From the NCBI GenBank assembly GCA_015179125.1, contig WHVA01000350.1, positions 1 through 64,000 on the forward strand: a stretch of 64,000 nucleotides of DNA. The letters are read 5' to 3'. Shown here piece by piece: positions 10,212 through 21,101 of the stretch (its first letter is position 1; the number at the start of each line of letters is the position of its first letter). The notes beneath the pieces were generated by a model, which saw only the letters and a list, made by a program, of their open reading frames with translations, was not told the origin of the DNA and ran no database searches. This DNA comes from Gautieria morchelliformis. Its lineage: Eukaryota; Basidiomycota; Agaricomycetes; Gomphales; Gomphaceae. Both the position numbers and the translations under genes were made by a program.

Positions 10212-12314
10212 AGAAGGTCCTACCGCTTAGTTAAGCGCCTGTTCAATACGATATAAAAGGAGGCCCTTTTTGCCTGCCTTTCATCAGCCAATTGTCAAGA
10301 TTGGATTTTGGGCGTTAATATCGCATGTTAGTGGCGAATGCCCGAATAGTGTGTGCGATCTAGCGAATTGCCCAGTGAACAGTACTGAAGAGGTAAGGGT
10401 TAAAACATAAGAGGGTTACTTGAAAGGAATTCGCCCTGATCTACAGTCATAGCGAAATAGCCCGTGGCACTTGACGATGTAACGTGCAAGGTGCCATGGA
10501 AGGGTTGTCTAAGTAGCGACAATCCCTTCGCTGGCGAAGGTGCTCCTTCAGAGCCCTTTGCCGACAGCACAGAAAATAACTCGAAGGCTAAGGTAATGAA
10601 GATGAAGTATGAGAACTCACCAGTGATGCCTAAGTCCTTTGCTGGTCGAAGATAGAAATCTCCAAGAGGAGGCTCAAGACGATGATCACAGCGAGGTCAA
10701 GTTTGCACAAGATGGACGACGTATGATAATTAAACTGGAGAATATACATGCGAATGTAGACTACTTATACCGAATGCTCATACGGTGCTAGCGAAATAGG
10801 AAAGAGGCGGTCTGGAGTCAGGGTTGGATAGGGGTGTGTGGTCAGGATACATAATAGATGGAATAGACATCCAATAGAATGGAAGAGGGGTGCAAACATG
10901 AACTGATGGAGAGGAAAGAAGGCGAAGGCCCCTATGTACGAAAACACGCCTTGGGACCTGCATATACACCACCCTGCATGGACTCTTCATCTGCTGGGTT
11001 GGTCCCACATGACCTACGGGTAGGATGCCCCGCGAATGCATTCTGGACATAGGAACACCCAAAGGGGGTTGAGTTGAGAAGGTGATGGGACCAGTGATGA
11101 ACCATCAACCCGGGTAAAGGATGTCGATTGTGTTTGATGGCGTGCCTGCTGGCGAATGATGCGAGTAGTGAATGGTCATATGGCGAATGTGGCGAATAGC
11201 GAATGGAGTGAGGAGTGAATGGAGCAAAGACACGCGAACATGGAAGAGTGGTGAAAGGGACAACAGGGATAGCTGGGTACAAGAAATAAATGAGTCATGA
11301 CAGCCTGCACCTCCTTGCAATTCATGATAGGACCAGTGATGAACCAACAATCCAGGTAAAGGATGTCAATCGTGTTCAATGGCATGGCTACTGGCAAATG
11401 ATGCAAGTAGCAAATGGCCAGTTGGCGAATGTGGCAAATAGTGAATGGGGCAAGGAGTGAATGGAGCGAAGCCGAGCAAACATGGAAAAGTGGTGAAAGG
11501 GAAAACAGGGATAGCTTGATACAAGAAATGAATGTGTCATGACAACTGTGTAGTGAAAACTTCAGTGAAGCTAATTTGTCCTGCGCTGCAGTGGTGCGAG
11601 TCCCATTGAGTCCAACCTGCATGGAGGCTGCAACTGACACTATCCGAATGCATCCTGAGCATGTGGGTCTGGCGTGCTGGCAGGAATGATGAAAATAGCG
11701 AATGCGAAAGCAGTATGGCGATGAATATTTTGGCAAAATATTCGCTGGTTCAGGAAGTCGTTCGCTGCTTCGGGAAGTCATTCGCCTTGTGCTGAGGGAT
11801 GATTCGCAGAATAAACGAATCATGACACCAATCTACCCATATTCTATCCTACACGTGACCTCATGTGACTTGCATCTTATTAAGCTGCTAATCCCAGCTA
11901 GGGTTATTCACTTACTTTAGTGTCTAATTCCTTGTTAAGTAGTTACTTTACTGCTAAGCCACTTGGACTAATCCTCTGGGTGTAATTCTACAGAGTGAGC
12001 CTGTCAATTGAAAATCTTGCCATTCACACTCCAATACCCGAGAGGATCTAGTCAGTCGATTTTCCTGATTAGAGACTTTCACAAGTCGCTTTGTTCACAA
12101 AACTCGTCCCTCGTTTTATTGCTGTGCACTGGTGGATTATCAGGGCAGTCCATTTATAAACTCGGCTGCTAAGTACATTCCTTTATATTTTGGAATACGC
12201 TTGGACCCCGATAGTGTCCTTGAACCTACAGTCTTTTAGTTTATTGTTCAGTGCTGCTAAGAAACATATTGCCTTCCATCCGTATTAACTTGGACTAGTT
12301 CTTTCATGGATTGC
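10212..12314 (+). repeat. LTR-D fragment split by LTR-A
   Basis: The two flanks of the solo LTR-A at 10293-11827 (10212-10292 and 11833-12314) are one LTR-D fragment when joined. It has the TATA box ATATAAAAGG at 10251-10260, then gcctttcatcagccaat, tctatcctacacgtgacctc, acttgcatcttattaagc and the LTR 3' part up to ttcatggattgc. The 5' part is missing (replaced by LTR-A) and the 3' end is cut by LTR-C at 12315. Confidence 0.7.
10293..11827 (-). mobile_element. Solo LTR-A in LTR-D
   Basis: A 1535-bp complete LTR of a variant subfamily, flanked by CCAAT (10288-10292 and 11828-11832). The outer ~290 bp (11540-11827) differ from other copies and are shared with 28140-28502 and 46567-46860. Two internal modules end in TCATGACA near 11299 and 11543. 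The sequence is dense in GCGAA/TTCGC words. Confidence 0.95.
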
Positions 12315-12875
12315 TGTAAGGACCCGGCCTTTGGCCGGCTACTTACCGGTAGAACCTTCTTCCGAGCCCGAGCCTTGTGATATTCATGCCCGAGTACATA
12401 TGATACTTATCCGTGCCCGAGCCCGATCCCGAGCTTGAACTCATATCCGACCTTGATCCCATGCCCGTATCCCCTTAGTTACTGATTCCGCTCCATCACG
12501 CATCATTCGTATATTACCTCGCCCTGACCTCGGTCTCCTGACCTCGCCCTGACCTCCACTAATCTGTTCGCCCCTGACTTGCACCTCGTCCGTATATAAC
12601 CCCCTTGTATGCATTCCTACTCCTCAGTCTGAAAATCAACTATCGTGTCCCTTCGATCCCTAGCTAGTTTCTACGCCTCGCCTCTTAAGCTAGAACCTCG
12701 CCTCTTATTCGTTTACCTCCGAAGTTGGGACTCGTGCGTAGGGTCGGCGCAGCACATAAGCTGAAGCCAAGTCCCTCTCCGACTTCCCCATCCAAACCTC
12801 GCCCTGTAACCTCGGACCTTGACTCGGGTTTCGTCCCCGACCTCGGTCAACCTTACGACGGATCGTATCGTAACA
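12315..12875 (+). mobile_element. LTR-C, full length
   Basis: Runs from TGTAAGGACCC to TCGTATCGTAACA (561 bp) and is collinear with the solo LTR-C at 17052-17596. It contains the hairpin CCGGCC-TTT-GGCCGG at 12324-12338 and a core promoter with gtatataaccccc near 12590. No TSD is found: the left flank is ATTGC, and the right side is directly fused to an LTR-B end. Confidence 0.85.
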
Positions 12876-13031
12876 CCGACTCAAGTTCCGACCAAAACTC
12901 TGGTCCAGTACTTTCCGACTTCCGGCTCATTTCCGAAATACCTAGGACGATAGTTCATTGGGGGCGCAACCTATAAGTTGAAGCCGCTGTCCTTTCCAGT
13001 TCCGACTTAGTGGAAATCTCGATACGTAACA
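12876..13031 (+). repeat. LTR-B 3' fragment
   Basis: The last ~156 bp of the LTR of Gypsy-2 (compare 52266-52420 and 58711-58865), almost identical by eye, ending GATACGTAACA. It is fused on the left to the end of LTR-C and on the right to the unknown gene at 13032. Confidence 0.9.
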
Positions 13032-15949
13032 GGCGGTAAGCGTGCCAGCTCTTGATCGAGCTGAGCGTGGGTGAGCGGTTGCGGCACCGCGGCCCTCACT
13101 TGGCTGGTCTCAAGGACCTTTTGTTGGCCCTCCCGAGCGGCAGCACTGAACGCCGTGCCAGTGATGCTGCGTTGAACGTACTGTTCAATGTGCATCACTC
13201 ATTCGCAAGTGACCTCGGCGTAGCGGGCCAGCCATCGTGCGATCTCGGCGAGCAGGATGTCGGGGTCAGCTCGGCCTCCACGGGATATGGACCCGTGATG
13301 GATAGCCGCAGGCTGGTGCTCTGCGGCATCAGCCATTCCCTGGCATTGATGAGGCTCGACCATTGGCCAGTCGAGCCGAACAAGTCGAGAAGTCTCAACT
13401 TGAGAGGTGATGCAACCCCTTTAACACGGGGCATGAGGGCCTTCAACCACATCCAGATGTCCATGTCGTCTAGGTTGAAGGTTCCATCTGTGTTTTCACG
13501 GATGGCAGACGGGATCCCTTTGGGGTTGTGTATCCAGCCCCTTAGGATGGCAGTGATGTCGTGCGGGGTACCGCTCACTATCACAAGACAATCCCTTTTG
13601 GGATTGCAAGTGCGTTGCTCACACTTGATGCACTTGAACACGCCGATCATCTCGTGCATGCTCGCAAGTTGCGGCGTTTCTTTTGCATGCACTATGAACT
13701 CAACGAAGCGTGGGTCATTGAGTGGGCAGACGTCGTACCATTGAGTACGATGCTGTTGAGCCTTTCCTACTGGTCGTGGTAGGAGGCCCATCTCGGAGAC
13801 CGGTGGGTCTCCGAGTGGTATGATCACTCCCTCCCCCAGGTAGGGAGGGTGAACTGTCCCTGCCAGTGGTGGCAGGACCACGTGAGGCCCGATGTACTGG
13901 GCCTCAACCAAAGCTACCTGCCATTGTAGGGCAGGGTCATTGATCGTGTGCGACAGTGACGCCGCCAGGTATGCGCCGATCGCGCTTTCCCTCGCAATGG
14001 CTAAACCATTGACGGTGTTGGGGGTGCCATGCAATTTCTTGCGCTTCTTTTTCGGCTGCTCAGCCAGCCACTGAGCTCTTTCTGGGTCGTACGTCTTCCA
14101 GACCGAGGAGTCGGACTCCCATCCCTCTGGGATGCTGTACGCTGCGTTGGATGGCGCGCTGCGCCCCTCTGTCGTTGTCCTCGTTGGGGTGGGAGCCAAA
14201 AATCGGGACGCTAGCCCCGATGTTGCATGCGCTGGCAAGGTGTCAAGATTGGTTTTTAGGCGTTAATATCGTGTATTAGTGAACACAGCGAATGCCCGAA
14301 TAACTTGTGCGAATAAGTATGCCGTTCGGTGAATAGGTGAACCAATGAATGTTCACAAGGTAAGAGGGTTGCCCGAACGGGGCTCACCCTATCTACAGTC
14401 GTAGCGAAATAGCCCGTGGTTCCTGACGATGTAACGTGCAAGGTCTCACGGAAGGGCTGCCTAAGTCTCGACAATCCCTTCGCTGGTGAAGGTGCTCCTT
14501 CGGAGCCCTTCGCCAACAGCACAGAAAATGGTTCAAAGGCTAAGGTAATGAAGATGAAGTATGAGAACTCACCAGTGATGCCTAAGTCCTTTGCTGGTTG
14601 AAGATAGAAATCTCCAAGAGAAGACTTAAGATGATGACCACGGTGAGGTCAAAGCTGCACAAGATGAACGACGTATGATAATTGAACTGAGGAATATACA
14701 TGCGAATGTAAACTACTTATATCGAATGCTCGTAAGGTATCAGCGAATAGGAAAGAGGCCATCACAAGTCAGGGTTGGCTAGGGGTGCGCAGTCATGATA
14801 CAACATAGATGGAATAAACATACAATAGAATGAGAAAAGGGGGAGAATATGAAACAACGGAGAGTGAAGGTGGCGAAGACACCTGTATACGAAATCATGT
14901 CTTGGGGCCCGCATATACACTGGCACGGGTTCTTCATCTACTGGGTTGATCCCACACGACCTACGGGTAGGACGTCCCGCAAACACACCCTGCTCATATG
15001 AACACCAAAAGGGGGTTGGATCGAGAAGCTGATGGAGTTACTGATGAGCCATCATGCCAGATAGGGATGTCAATCGTGATTTGATGGTGTGCCTGTTGGT
15101 GAATGATGTGAGCAGCAAATGATCATTCAGCGAAATGCGAGGAAGGGCGAACAGAGGTGACATAGAGGAGGACAGGTTGAGGTGGAGGGCGAATCCGGGC
15201 GAACACTGGGGAGGAGTAGCGAAAGGGGAAATGGGGATAACAAGGTGCAGGAAATACACAGGTCATGACAATCCAATTACCAGAACACCATTGGAAGAGG
15301 GTCGAGCAGAGGAGGTGGTAGACCCAGTGATGACTGCCAAGTCGGTCCAAAGGCGTCGATCATGCATTTGACGGTGTAGCTATGGTAATTGGCACGAACA
15401 GCGAGGATCGGTTGCCAAACACGACAATGGCGATCGGAACGAACACGGAAATGGGGTGAGAAATGGCAGGACAGAGCACCTGAGTATGGGAAATAAACAC
15501 GTCATGACACAAGGGTGCCGTCGCGCGAGATGATGAAGGCCCGGCCACTGGGTCTGTGGCCAGGTCATGGCATAGCCTTTTTGAGGCTGCATGGGCGAAC
15601 TTGAGCTGGAGGTGGGCTGCACTCAGCTGCTCCTCAAGCTCTTTTATTTTGGCACGGTCGGCTCTGAGAGCGTTGTGCGTGATGCCCCTCGGGAGCCATT
15701 CCCAGGCCACGTTGATGGCGTTGCCGATGTCTTCATCCCGCAGTTTGACCTTGCAGGTGCCTGTCGCAGCCCGTAGGTGCGCGGCGTAGTCCGCGCACGT
15801 GGTGCAATCGTCCAGGTGAACAATTGCCAAAGTGTCTTCCCATCCTACGATCATCCAGTGCTCTTGGTCGACTGGAGTTCGTAGGATGTCTGCGCCCCCT
15901 GTCTCGGGGCTGTTGCGCACGTCGTGGACGTTGACGGATCAACGTCCAT
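13032..15949 (-). pseudogene. Unknown protein gene, split by a solo LTR-A
   Basis: I do not recognise this protein. The likely start is the ATG at 15949 (MDVDPSTSTT...). A frameshift near 15915 leads into the long frame 15920-15510 (an N-terminal CTTCADYAAHL segment, then a helical LKEL/E-rich coiled-coil segment). After removal of the LTR-A at 14241-15509 plus one CAAGG, the frame continues exactly into 14235-13195. That part has a basic KKKRKK stretch, a proline-rich loop and a cysteine cluster CIKCEQRTCNPKRDC (C-X2-C-X4-C-X5-C). Near 13290 the frame shifts, and it continues through an in-frame TGA near 13200 to 13032, where LTR-B truncates it. About 550 codons survive. It could be a host gene or a transposon accessory gene: it starts ~275 bp from the 5' end of an LTR-A and runs away from it, as the antisense gene of Gypsy-A1 does. 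Confidence 0.6.
14241..15509 (-). mobile_element. Solo LTR-A in unknown gene
   Basis: A 1269-bp complete LTR (TGTCAAGATTGG...GTCATGACA on the plus strand), flanked by CAAGG (14236-14240 and 15510-15514). It has two U3 modules, with the boundary near 15270. The insertion adds 1274 bp and breaks an otherwise open frame, so it happened while that frame was intact. Confidence 0.97.
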
Positions 15950-16062
15950 CCCATGTTTGGGGGGCATCATCTTTGTGGGTAGATGATGGTGGTTTGCTTC
16001 CAAGAAGTGATGCGCCCTCGGAAAGATCTGAGGCGAAGATTTAACCGCGCCTTGGCTGGCGC

Positions 16063-16083
16063 GTCACGTGGTATACACGTGAC
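16063..16083. promoter_or_regulatory. Double CACGTG palindrome
   Basis: GTCACGTG - GTATA - CACGTGAC is a perfect 8-bp inverted repeat with a 5-bp spacer, each arm containing an E-box (CACGTG). It lies ~115 bp upstream of the putative ATG (15949) of the unknown minus-strand gene. It could be a bHLH (Pho4/SREBP/USF-type) or bZIP binding site. No further support. Confidence 0.4.
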
Positions 16084-16224
16084 AGATGCATCTAGCGGCG
16101 TCTGGGGAGGTCGCGTGGTTTGCTCACCCCCGGAGCTCTAGATAGCTATCTAGGGCTTCACGATCCTTGCATGACGATATGGGTTCCCATGTCACGTCGC
16201 CTAGGGTCCAGTGGACCTGGAACT

Positions 16225-17747
16225 TGTGATGACCTGTCTATTTCTCTTACCCCACTGTCTCTATGTTCCCTCTCGTCACTCCCTAGCATCTTCGCCAGAG
16301 TTCACCGCACCCACCAACCACTCCCCCTCTACGTCCACTCTACTCGCTGTTCGCCCCATTCTCCGAACCGCTATTCGCTGCTTGCGCGTTTCTCCAGGAG
16401 GCATGCCATCAAATATGATCGATACCATTCACCCAGCATGATGGTTCATCATTAACCCCATCATCTTCTTAATCCAACCCCATTGGGTGTTCATATGGCC
16501 AAAGTGTGTTCGCAGGACATCCCTTCCATAGGTTGTGCGGGATCAACCCAGTAGACGAAGAGTCCGTGCAGGGTAGCATGTATGCGGGTCCCAAGACATG
16601 GTTTTGTCCATAAGTGCCTTCGCCACCTTATTCTCCGTTGTTTCATGTTCGCATTCTTCCCTCACTCTATTGTATGTTTATTCCATCTACTTAGTATCAT
16701 GACTGTGCACCCCTATCCGACCCTGACTCACGACGGCCTCTTTCCTATTCGCTAATACCTTGCGAGCATTCGATATAAGTAGTTTACATTCGCATGTATA
16801 TTCTCCAGTTCAATTATCATACGTCATCCATCTTGTGCAAACTTGACCTCACTGTGATCATCATCTTAAGCCCTCTCTTGGAGATTTCTATCTTCAACCA
16901 GCAGAGGACTTAGGCATCACCGGTGAGTTCTCATACCTCATCTTCATTACCTTAGCCTTTGAACTATTTTCTGTGCTGTTGGCGAAGGGATTGTCGCTAC
17001 TTAGACAGCCCTTCCGTGACACCTTGCACGTTATATTGTCAAGTGCCACGGTGTTACGATACAATCCGTCATAAGGTTGACCGAGGTCGGGGGCGAAACC
17101 CGGGGTAAGGTCCAAGATTACGGGGCGAGCGTTGGATGGGGAGGTCAGAGAGGGACTAGGCTTCAGCTTATGTGCTGCGCCGACCCTACGCACGAGTCCC
17201 AACTTCGGAGGCAAACGAATAAGAGGCGAGGTATTGGCTTAAGAGGCGAGGCTTAGAAACTAGCTAGGGATTGAAGTTATACGATAGTTGATTTTCAGAC
17301 TGAGGAGTAGGAATGCATACAGGGGGGTTTATATATGGGGTGAGGGTACGAGTCAGGGGTGAACATATTAGTGGAGATCAGGGCGAGGTAATATATGAAT
17401 GATGCATGATGGAGCGGAATCAGTAACTAAGGGGATACGGGAATGGGATCAAGGTCGGATATGAGCTCTAGCTTGGGCTCGGGCTCAGGCTCGGGCGAAG
17501 GATAAGAATCATATGTACTGGGGCACGAGTATCACAATGCTCGGGCTCGGAAAAAATTTTACCGGTAAGTAACTGGCCAAAGGCCGGGTTCTTACACACG
17601 GGCCATTTCGCTACGACTGTAGATAGGGCGAGCCCCGTTCGGGCAACCCTCTTATCTTGTGAATACTCATTGGTTCACATATTCACCAAACAGCATACTT
17701 ATTCGCACAAGCTATTCGGGCATTCACTGTGTTCACTAATACACGAT
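16225..17747 (+). mobile_element. LTR-A, 3' truncated, with nested LTR-C
   Basis: Starts at tgtgatgacctg (one base from the family terminus TGTCATGACC) and follows the consensus through tcgatataagtag (TATA) and the 11-mer AGTTCAATTAT near 16808. It is interrupted by LTR-C at 17052-17596 and stops at ...acacgat (17747), lacking the last ~30 bp. It abuts a copia fragment. Confidence 0.8.
17052..17596 (-). mobile_element. Solo LTR-C in LTR-A
   Basis: A 545-bp LTR (TGTTACGATAC...GGTTCTTACA on plus) flanked by CACGG (17047-17051 and 17597-17601). The terminal hairpin is at 17573-17587. The minus-strand TATA box followed by a C run lies near 17320-17335. The surrounding LTR-A sequence is continuous once it is removed. 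Confidence 0.95.
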
Positions 17748-18037
17748 GAGAACATAGAGGTTTGTTTCTTAGAGCTCCAATTTATTGCACCGCTGCCTAG
17801 GAAGGAGACATATCCTGAAACAGATCTCCTACTGTCAGCCTCAGATGCGTAGTCCGAGTCTGCAGAGCCAGTGAAGGAGATGGACGGGCATATGCCACCG
17901 AGGGTAAGGCGGTGAGTGCAAGTGGAGTTCAAGTAGGTTAGAACATTTTTGGTAGCAGCCCAGTGGGGTTTGCCAGGGTTCACTGAGAACTGTGGGAGGC
18001 GGTTTACAGAAAATGTGATATCAGGTTGTGCGCACAT
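17748..18037 (-). pseudogene. Copia RNase H fragment
   Basis: C-terminal pol fragment of a Ty1/Copia element. It contains QPDITFSVNRLPQFSVNPGKPHW, LTYLNSTCTHRLTLGG, GSADSDYASEADSRRSVSGYV and GAINWSSKKQ, which is the conserved order at the RT-RNase H boundary of copia pol. It is cut at KKQ by the truncated LTR-A and lacks the rest of RNase H. Sequence at about 18120-18256 resembles the 5' part of LTR-D. Confidence 0.82.
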
Positions 18038-18256
18038 GTGTATGCGAACTGCTGTTCAACCAGCATACTGTATAGTCTCAGATCAAGCTGTTCAACCAGC
18101 CTTCAAACAGTCTCCTTACTGTAAATTTGTATTCTGCATCAAAGGCCTTTAAAACAACCATTTATCACCATCAAAACAACTATCTACTATCCTCATAAGG
18201 CCTATTCAAACCTCCCTCTAATTATCTATAAATTTTACTTAATTTTCCAAGGCTGT

Positions 18257-19495
18257 TGTCAAGATTGGTTTTTAGGCGTTAATATCGTGTATTAGTGAAC
18301 ACAGTGAATGCGCGAATAACTTGTGCGAATACGTATGCTGTTCGGTCAATAGGTGAACCAACAGTGTTCACAAGATAAGGGGGTTGCCCAAACGGAGCTC
18401 GCCCTATCTACAGTCGTAGTGAAAATAGCCCATGGCACTTGACGATGTAACGTACAAGGTGTCACGGAAGGGCTGCCTAAGTAGCGACAATCCCTTCGCT
18501 GACAGCACAGAAAATAGTTCGAAGGCTAAGGTAATGAAGATGAAGTATGAGAACTCACCAGTGATGCCTAAGTCCTCTTCTGGTCGAAGATAGGAATCTC
18601 CAGGAGAAGGCTCAAGACAATGATCACAGCAAGGTCAAGTGTGCACAAGATGGACGACATATGATAATTGAACTGGGGAATGTACATGCGAATGCAAACT
18701 ACTTATATCGAATGCTCGTAAGGTATCAGCGAATAGGAAAGAGGCCGTCCCAAGTTAGGGTTGGATAGGGGTGCGTAGTCATGATACAACATAGATGGAA
18801 TAAACATACAATAGAGTGAGAGAAGAGGGAGGACATGAAACAATGGAGAGTAAAGGTGGCGAAGGCACTTATGTACGGAACCATGTCTTGGGACCTGCAT
18901 ATATGCTACCCTGCATGGACTCTCCGTCTACAGGGTTGATCCCACACGACCTACGGAAGGGATGTCCCGCGAACACATCCTAGCCATATGAACACCCAAA
19001 GGGGTTGGATCGAGAAGCTGATGGGAGTAATGACAAACCATCATACTGGGGAGGGGGCGTCGATCGTGTTTTGATGGCATGCCTGTTGGCGAATGATGTG
19101 AGCAGTGAATAGTTGTTCAGCGAAATGTGAGGAAGGGCGAACGGAGATGACATAGGGGAGGAGTGGTTGAAGTGGGGGGGGAAGCCAAGCGAACACGGGG
19201 GAGGAGTGGTGAAAGGGGAAATGGGTAACAAGGTGCAGGAAATACACAAGTCATGACAATCCGATCATAGGAACACCATTGAAAGAGGGTGAGCAGAGGA
19301 GGTGATAGGCCCAGTGATGACTACCAAGTTGGTCCAAAGACGTTGATCGTGCTCTGACAGCGTGGCTATGGCGAATGGCGTGAACAGCGAAGATCAGTCG
19401 CCGAACATGGCAAGGGCGATCAGAGCGAACATGGAGGTGGAGTGGGGAATGGAAGGACCGAGCAGCTGAGTATGAGAAGTAAACACGTCATGACA
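18257..19495 (-). repeat. 3' LTR of Gypsy-A1
   Basis: A 1239-bp full-length LTR-A. Its TGTCATGAC end at 19495 directly abuts a polypurine tract, which fixes the transcriptional orientation of the LTR-A family. The self-priming 11-mer is at 18664-18674 (minus AGTTCAATTAT). Confidence 0.9.
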
Positions 19496-19508
19496 GTACC
19501 CCCCTCCT
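19496..19508 (-). promoter_or_regulatory. Polypurine tract of Gypsy-A1
   Basis: On the minus strand it reads AGGAGGGGGGTAC, immediately followed by TGTCATGAC of the 3' LTR. This is the expected primer site for plus-strand DNA synthesis. The same tract with one change (AGGAGGGGAGTAC) abuts another LTR-A at 28515-28503. Confidence 0.87.
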
Positions 19509-19667
19509 AGCTTCGGAGTCCAACGGCATAGTGCTCTGGGATGGGGGGACGAGTCTGAGGACATAATAGTGCCCCCGATATGATCTCTCACCCGTGCACA
19601 GCCCAGCCCTGGGCTTTAAAAGGTGTTGCGGCGTGAGGTGACGGGTTCATTTCACCATTCGACTCTC

Positions 19668-21101
19668 ATGGCCTCTAACGAGTCTGCCTCCCTTTCTGTA
19701 CTCGCCGAGCGAACACAGATCAAGCTGAAGGTTCATCCTGACCTTCGGGGAGCCCTGTGTGAAGAGGTGGAGCAGTGGGTTGCCGAGGCTGAAGAACTCC
19801 AGGTAAGAGGGCCCCCTTATCAAGTGTTTCGCTGACCACCCTATCACAGGCTGAGCTTTGAACCACATTGCGTGTCGAAGCGATCGCGGACCCCGAGTTT
19901 GAACGTCCGTCAGATGTGGATGACCTGGTGAGGGAGGTGAAGGGAGCGAAAGAGTGGCTAGGGAGTGTGGGTTTCTTAGTTAGCCCAGAGTTCCTCGATG
20001 TCGAGATGAACACGGTGCCAGGGACGGCAGCGGCGCAAGGCCCGTCAAAGGAGCCCGAGGTAGTGAGGGATGCTGTGAAGGAGCCTCAAAGTACGTGACA
20101 CATATTCGCTCGCTAGCCAGTCTAATTCGGAGCTCTGTCGAAGATTCTGCTCCTGTTGTTGAGACCATTGCTGCACCACCTGAATCACTCCAACCCTTGG
20201 CTATAGTTCAGCCTGTGGGCACGAAATGGTGACCGATGTTCCTTTCGTCTGAGGACGAAGGCAAAGATGCCCCGACACCGAAGAAGCCTCGCAAGGAACA
20301 CGCTCGGAGTCCTACGCCAGAGATCGTCGCAGTTGGGCCAACTCCTGCCCATCATTGCAAGGGTCGTGCGAATGCGCACGTTACCGAGTCAGACAAGATT
20401 CCACAATCGGTGGCGAAGCATGGTTGCCCCGAGCATGCGTATCTGCTCGGTTGGCTCATTTATAACGGGGTAAGCAGGATACTGTGGTCGAAGTAATTCG
20501 CCCGCTGACTGTGTACTTCTCCATAGCACGAGGTACTGACTATGCCTGTGAAGTGCGGGCAATGCCTTCGCTATGGTCATACCTGCAGTGGCGAGGCAGG
20601 AAAGATGTGTGGGTGGTGTATTCGCGATCGCCAGGGCTGTGTTGCAGCAGAGGGTAAGTCGTCGCCTATTCAACTCTTCCTACACCATCCGAACTCATGT
20701 GGAGTTTTTGTTCCTTCCTTAGAGTACGTGGTGAAGGACGAGAAGGATGGTCGAGAGCCAGAGGCGAAGGAGCGAGGGTCGAAGGGTAAGGGTAAGGGGA
20801 AAGCGAAGGATAAGGGGTTGACGACGGGTCCGTCCTCGATTTCGTCGAAGGGTGTCCTTGGTAAGCTTGTTGAGTCCTCCTCCCGAGTATCTTCAGCTGA
20901 TTCTCAGATACCCCCGAAGGCACCCGAACGTCTACGCTGGCCAGAGAGGAGAAGATGGAGGAGCTGGTGGAGAGGTTGGAGGATCTGATGAGGAATGTGT
21001 CGGTGAAACTGAACAAGTTATCAGTGAAACTGAGCGACTTGAATGGGGCTGTTTTAGAACTAGAGGGGGTCCAGGTGACGATCAGGAAATTAATGAAGTA
21101 G
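19668..21101 (+). pseudogene. Antisense cysteine-cluster gene of Gypsy-A1
   Basis: A spliced gene on the strand opposite to its host retrotransposon. Exon 1 is 19668-19802 (MASNESASL...). Introns I infer: 19803-19849, from 20091, 20470-20526 and 20654-20722, all starting GTAAG or GTACG. Exon 4 encodes a cysteine cluster C-X2-C-X6-C-X7-C-X2-C-X6-C (CGQCLRYGHTC ... CGWCIRDRQGC), resembling a fungal binuclear zinc cluster. Exon 5 has a lysine/glycine-rich basic segment, then a C-terminal leucine-heptad coiled coil (MEELVERLEDLMRN...) ending at a TAG at 21099-21101. A TATA-like ctttaaaagg lies ~50 bp before the ATG. Damage: in-frame TGAs at 19859 and near 20230, and a slip in a C5 run near 20910. 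It was once probably a nuclear DNA- or RNA-binding protein; the function is unknown. Confidence 0.7.

Noticed and set aside
13052..13744. 230-codon plus-strand frame
   Set aside because: Shadow of the unknown minus-strand gene, which shows better amino-acid composition and continuity across the LTR.
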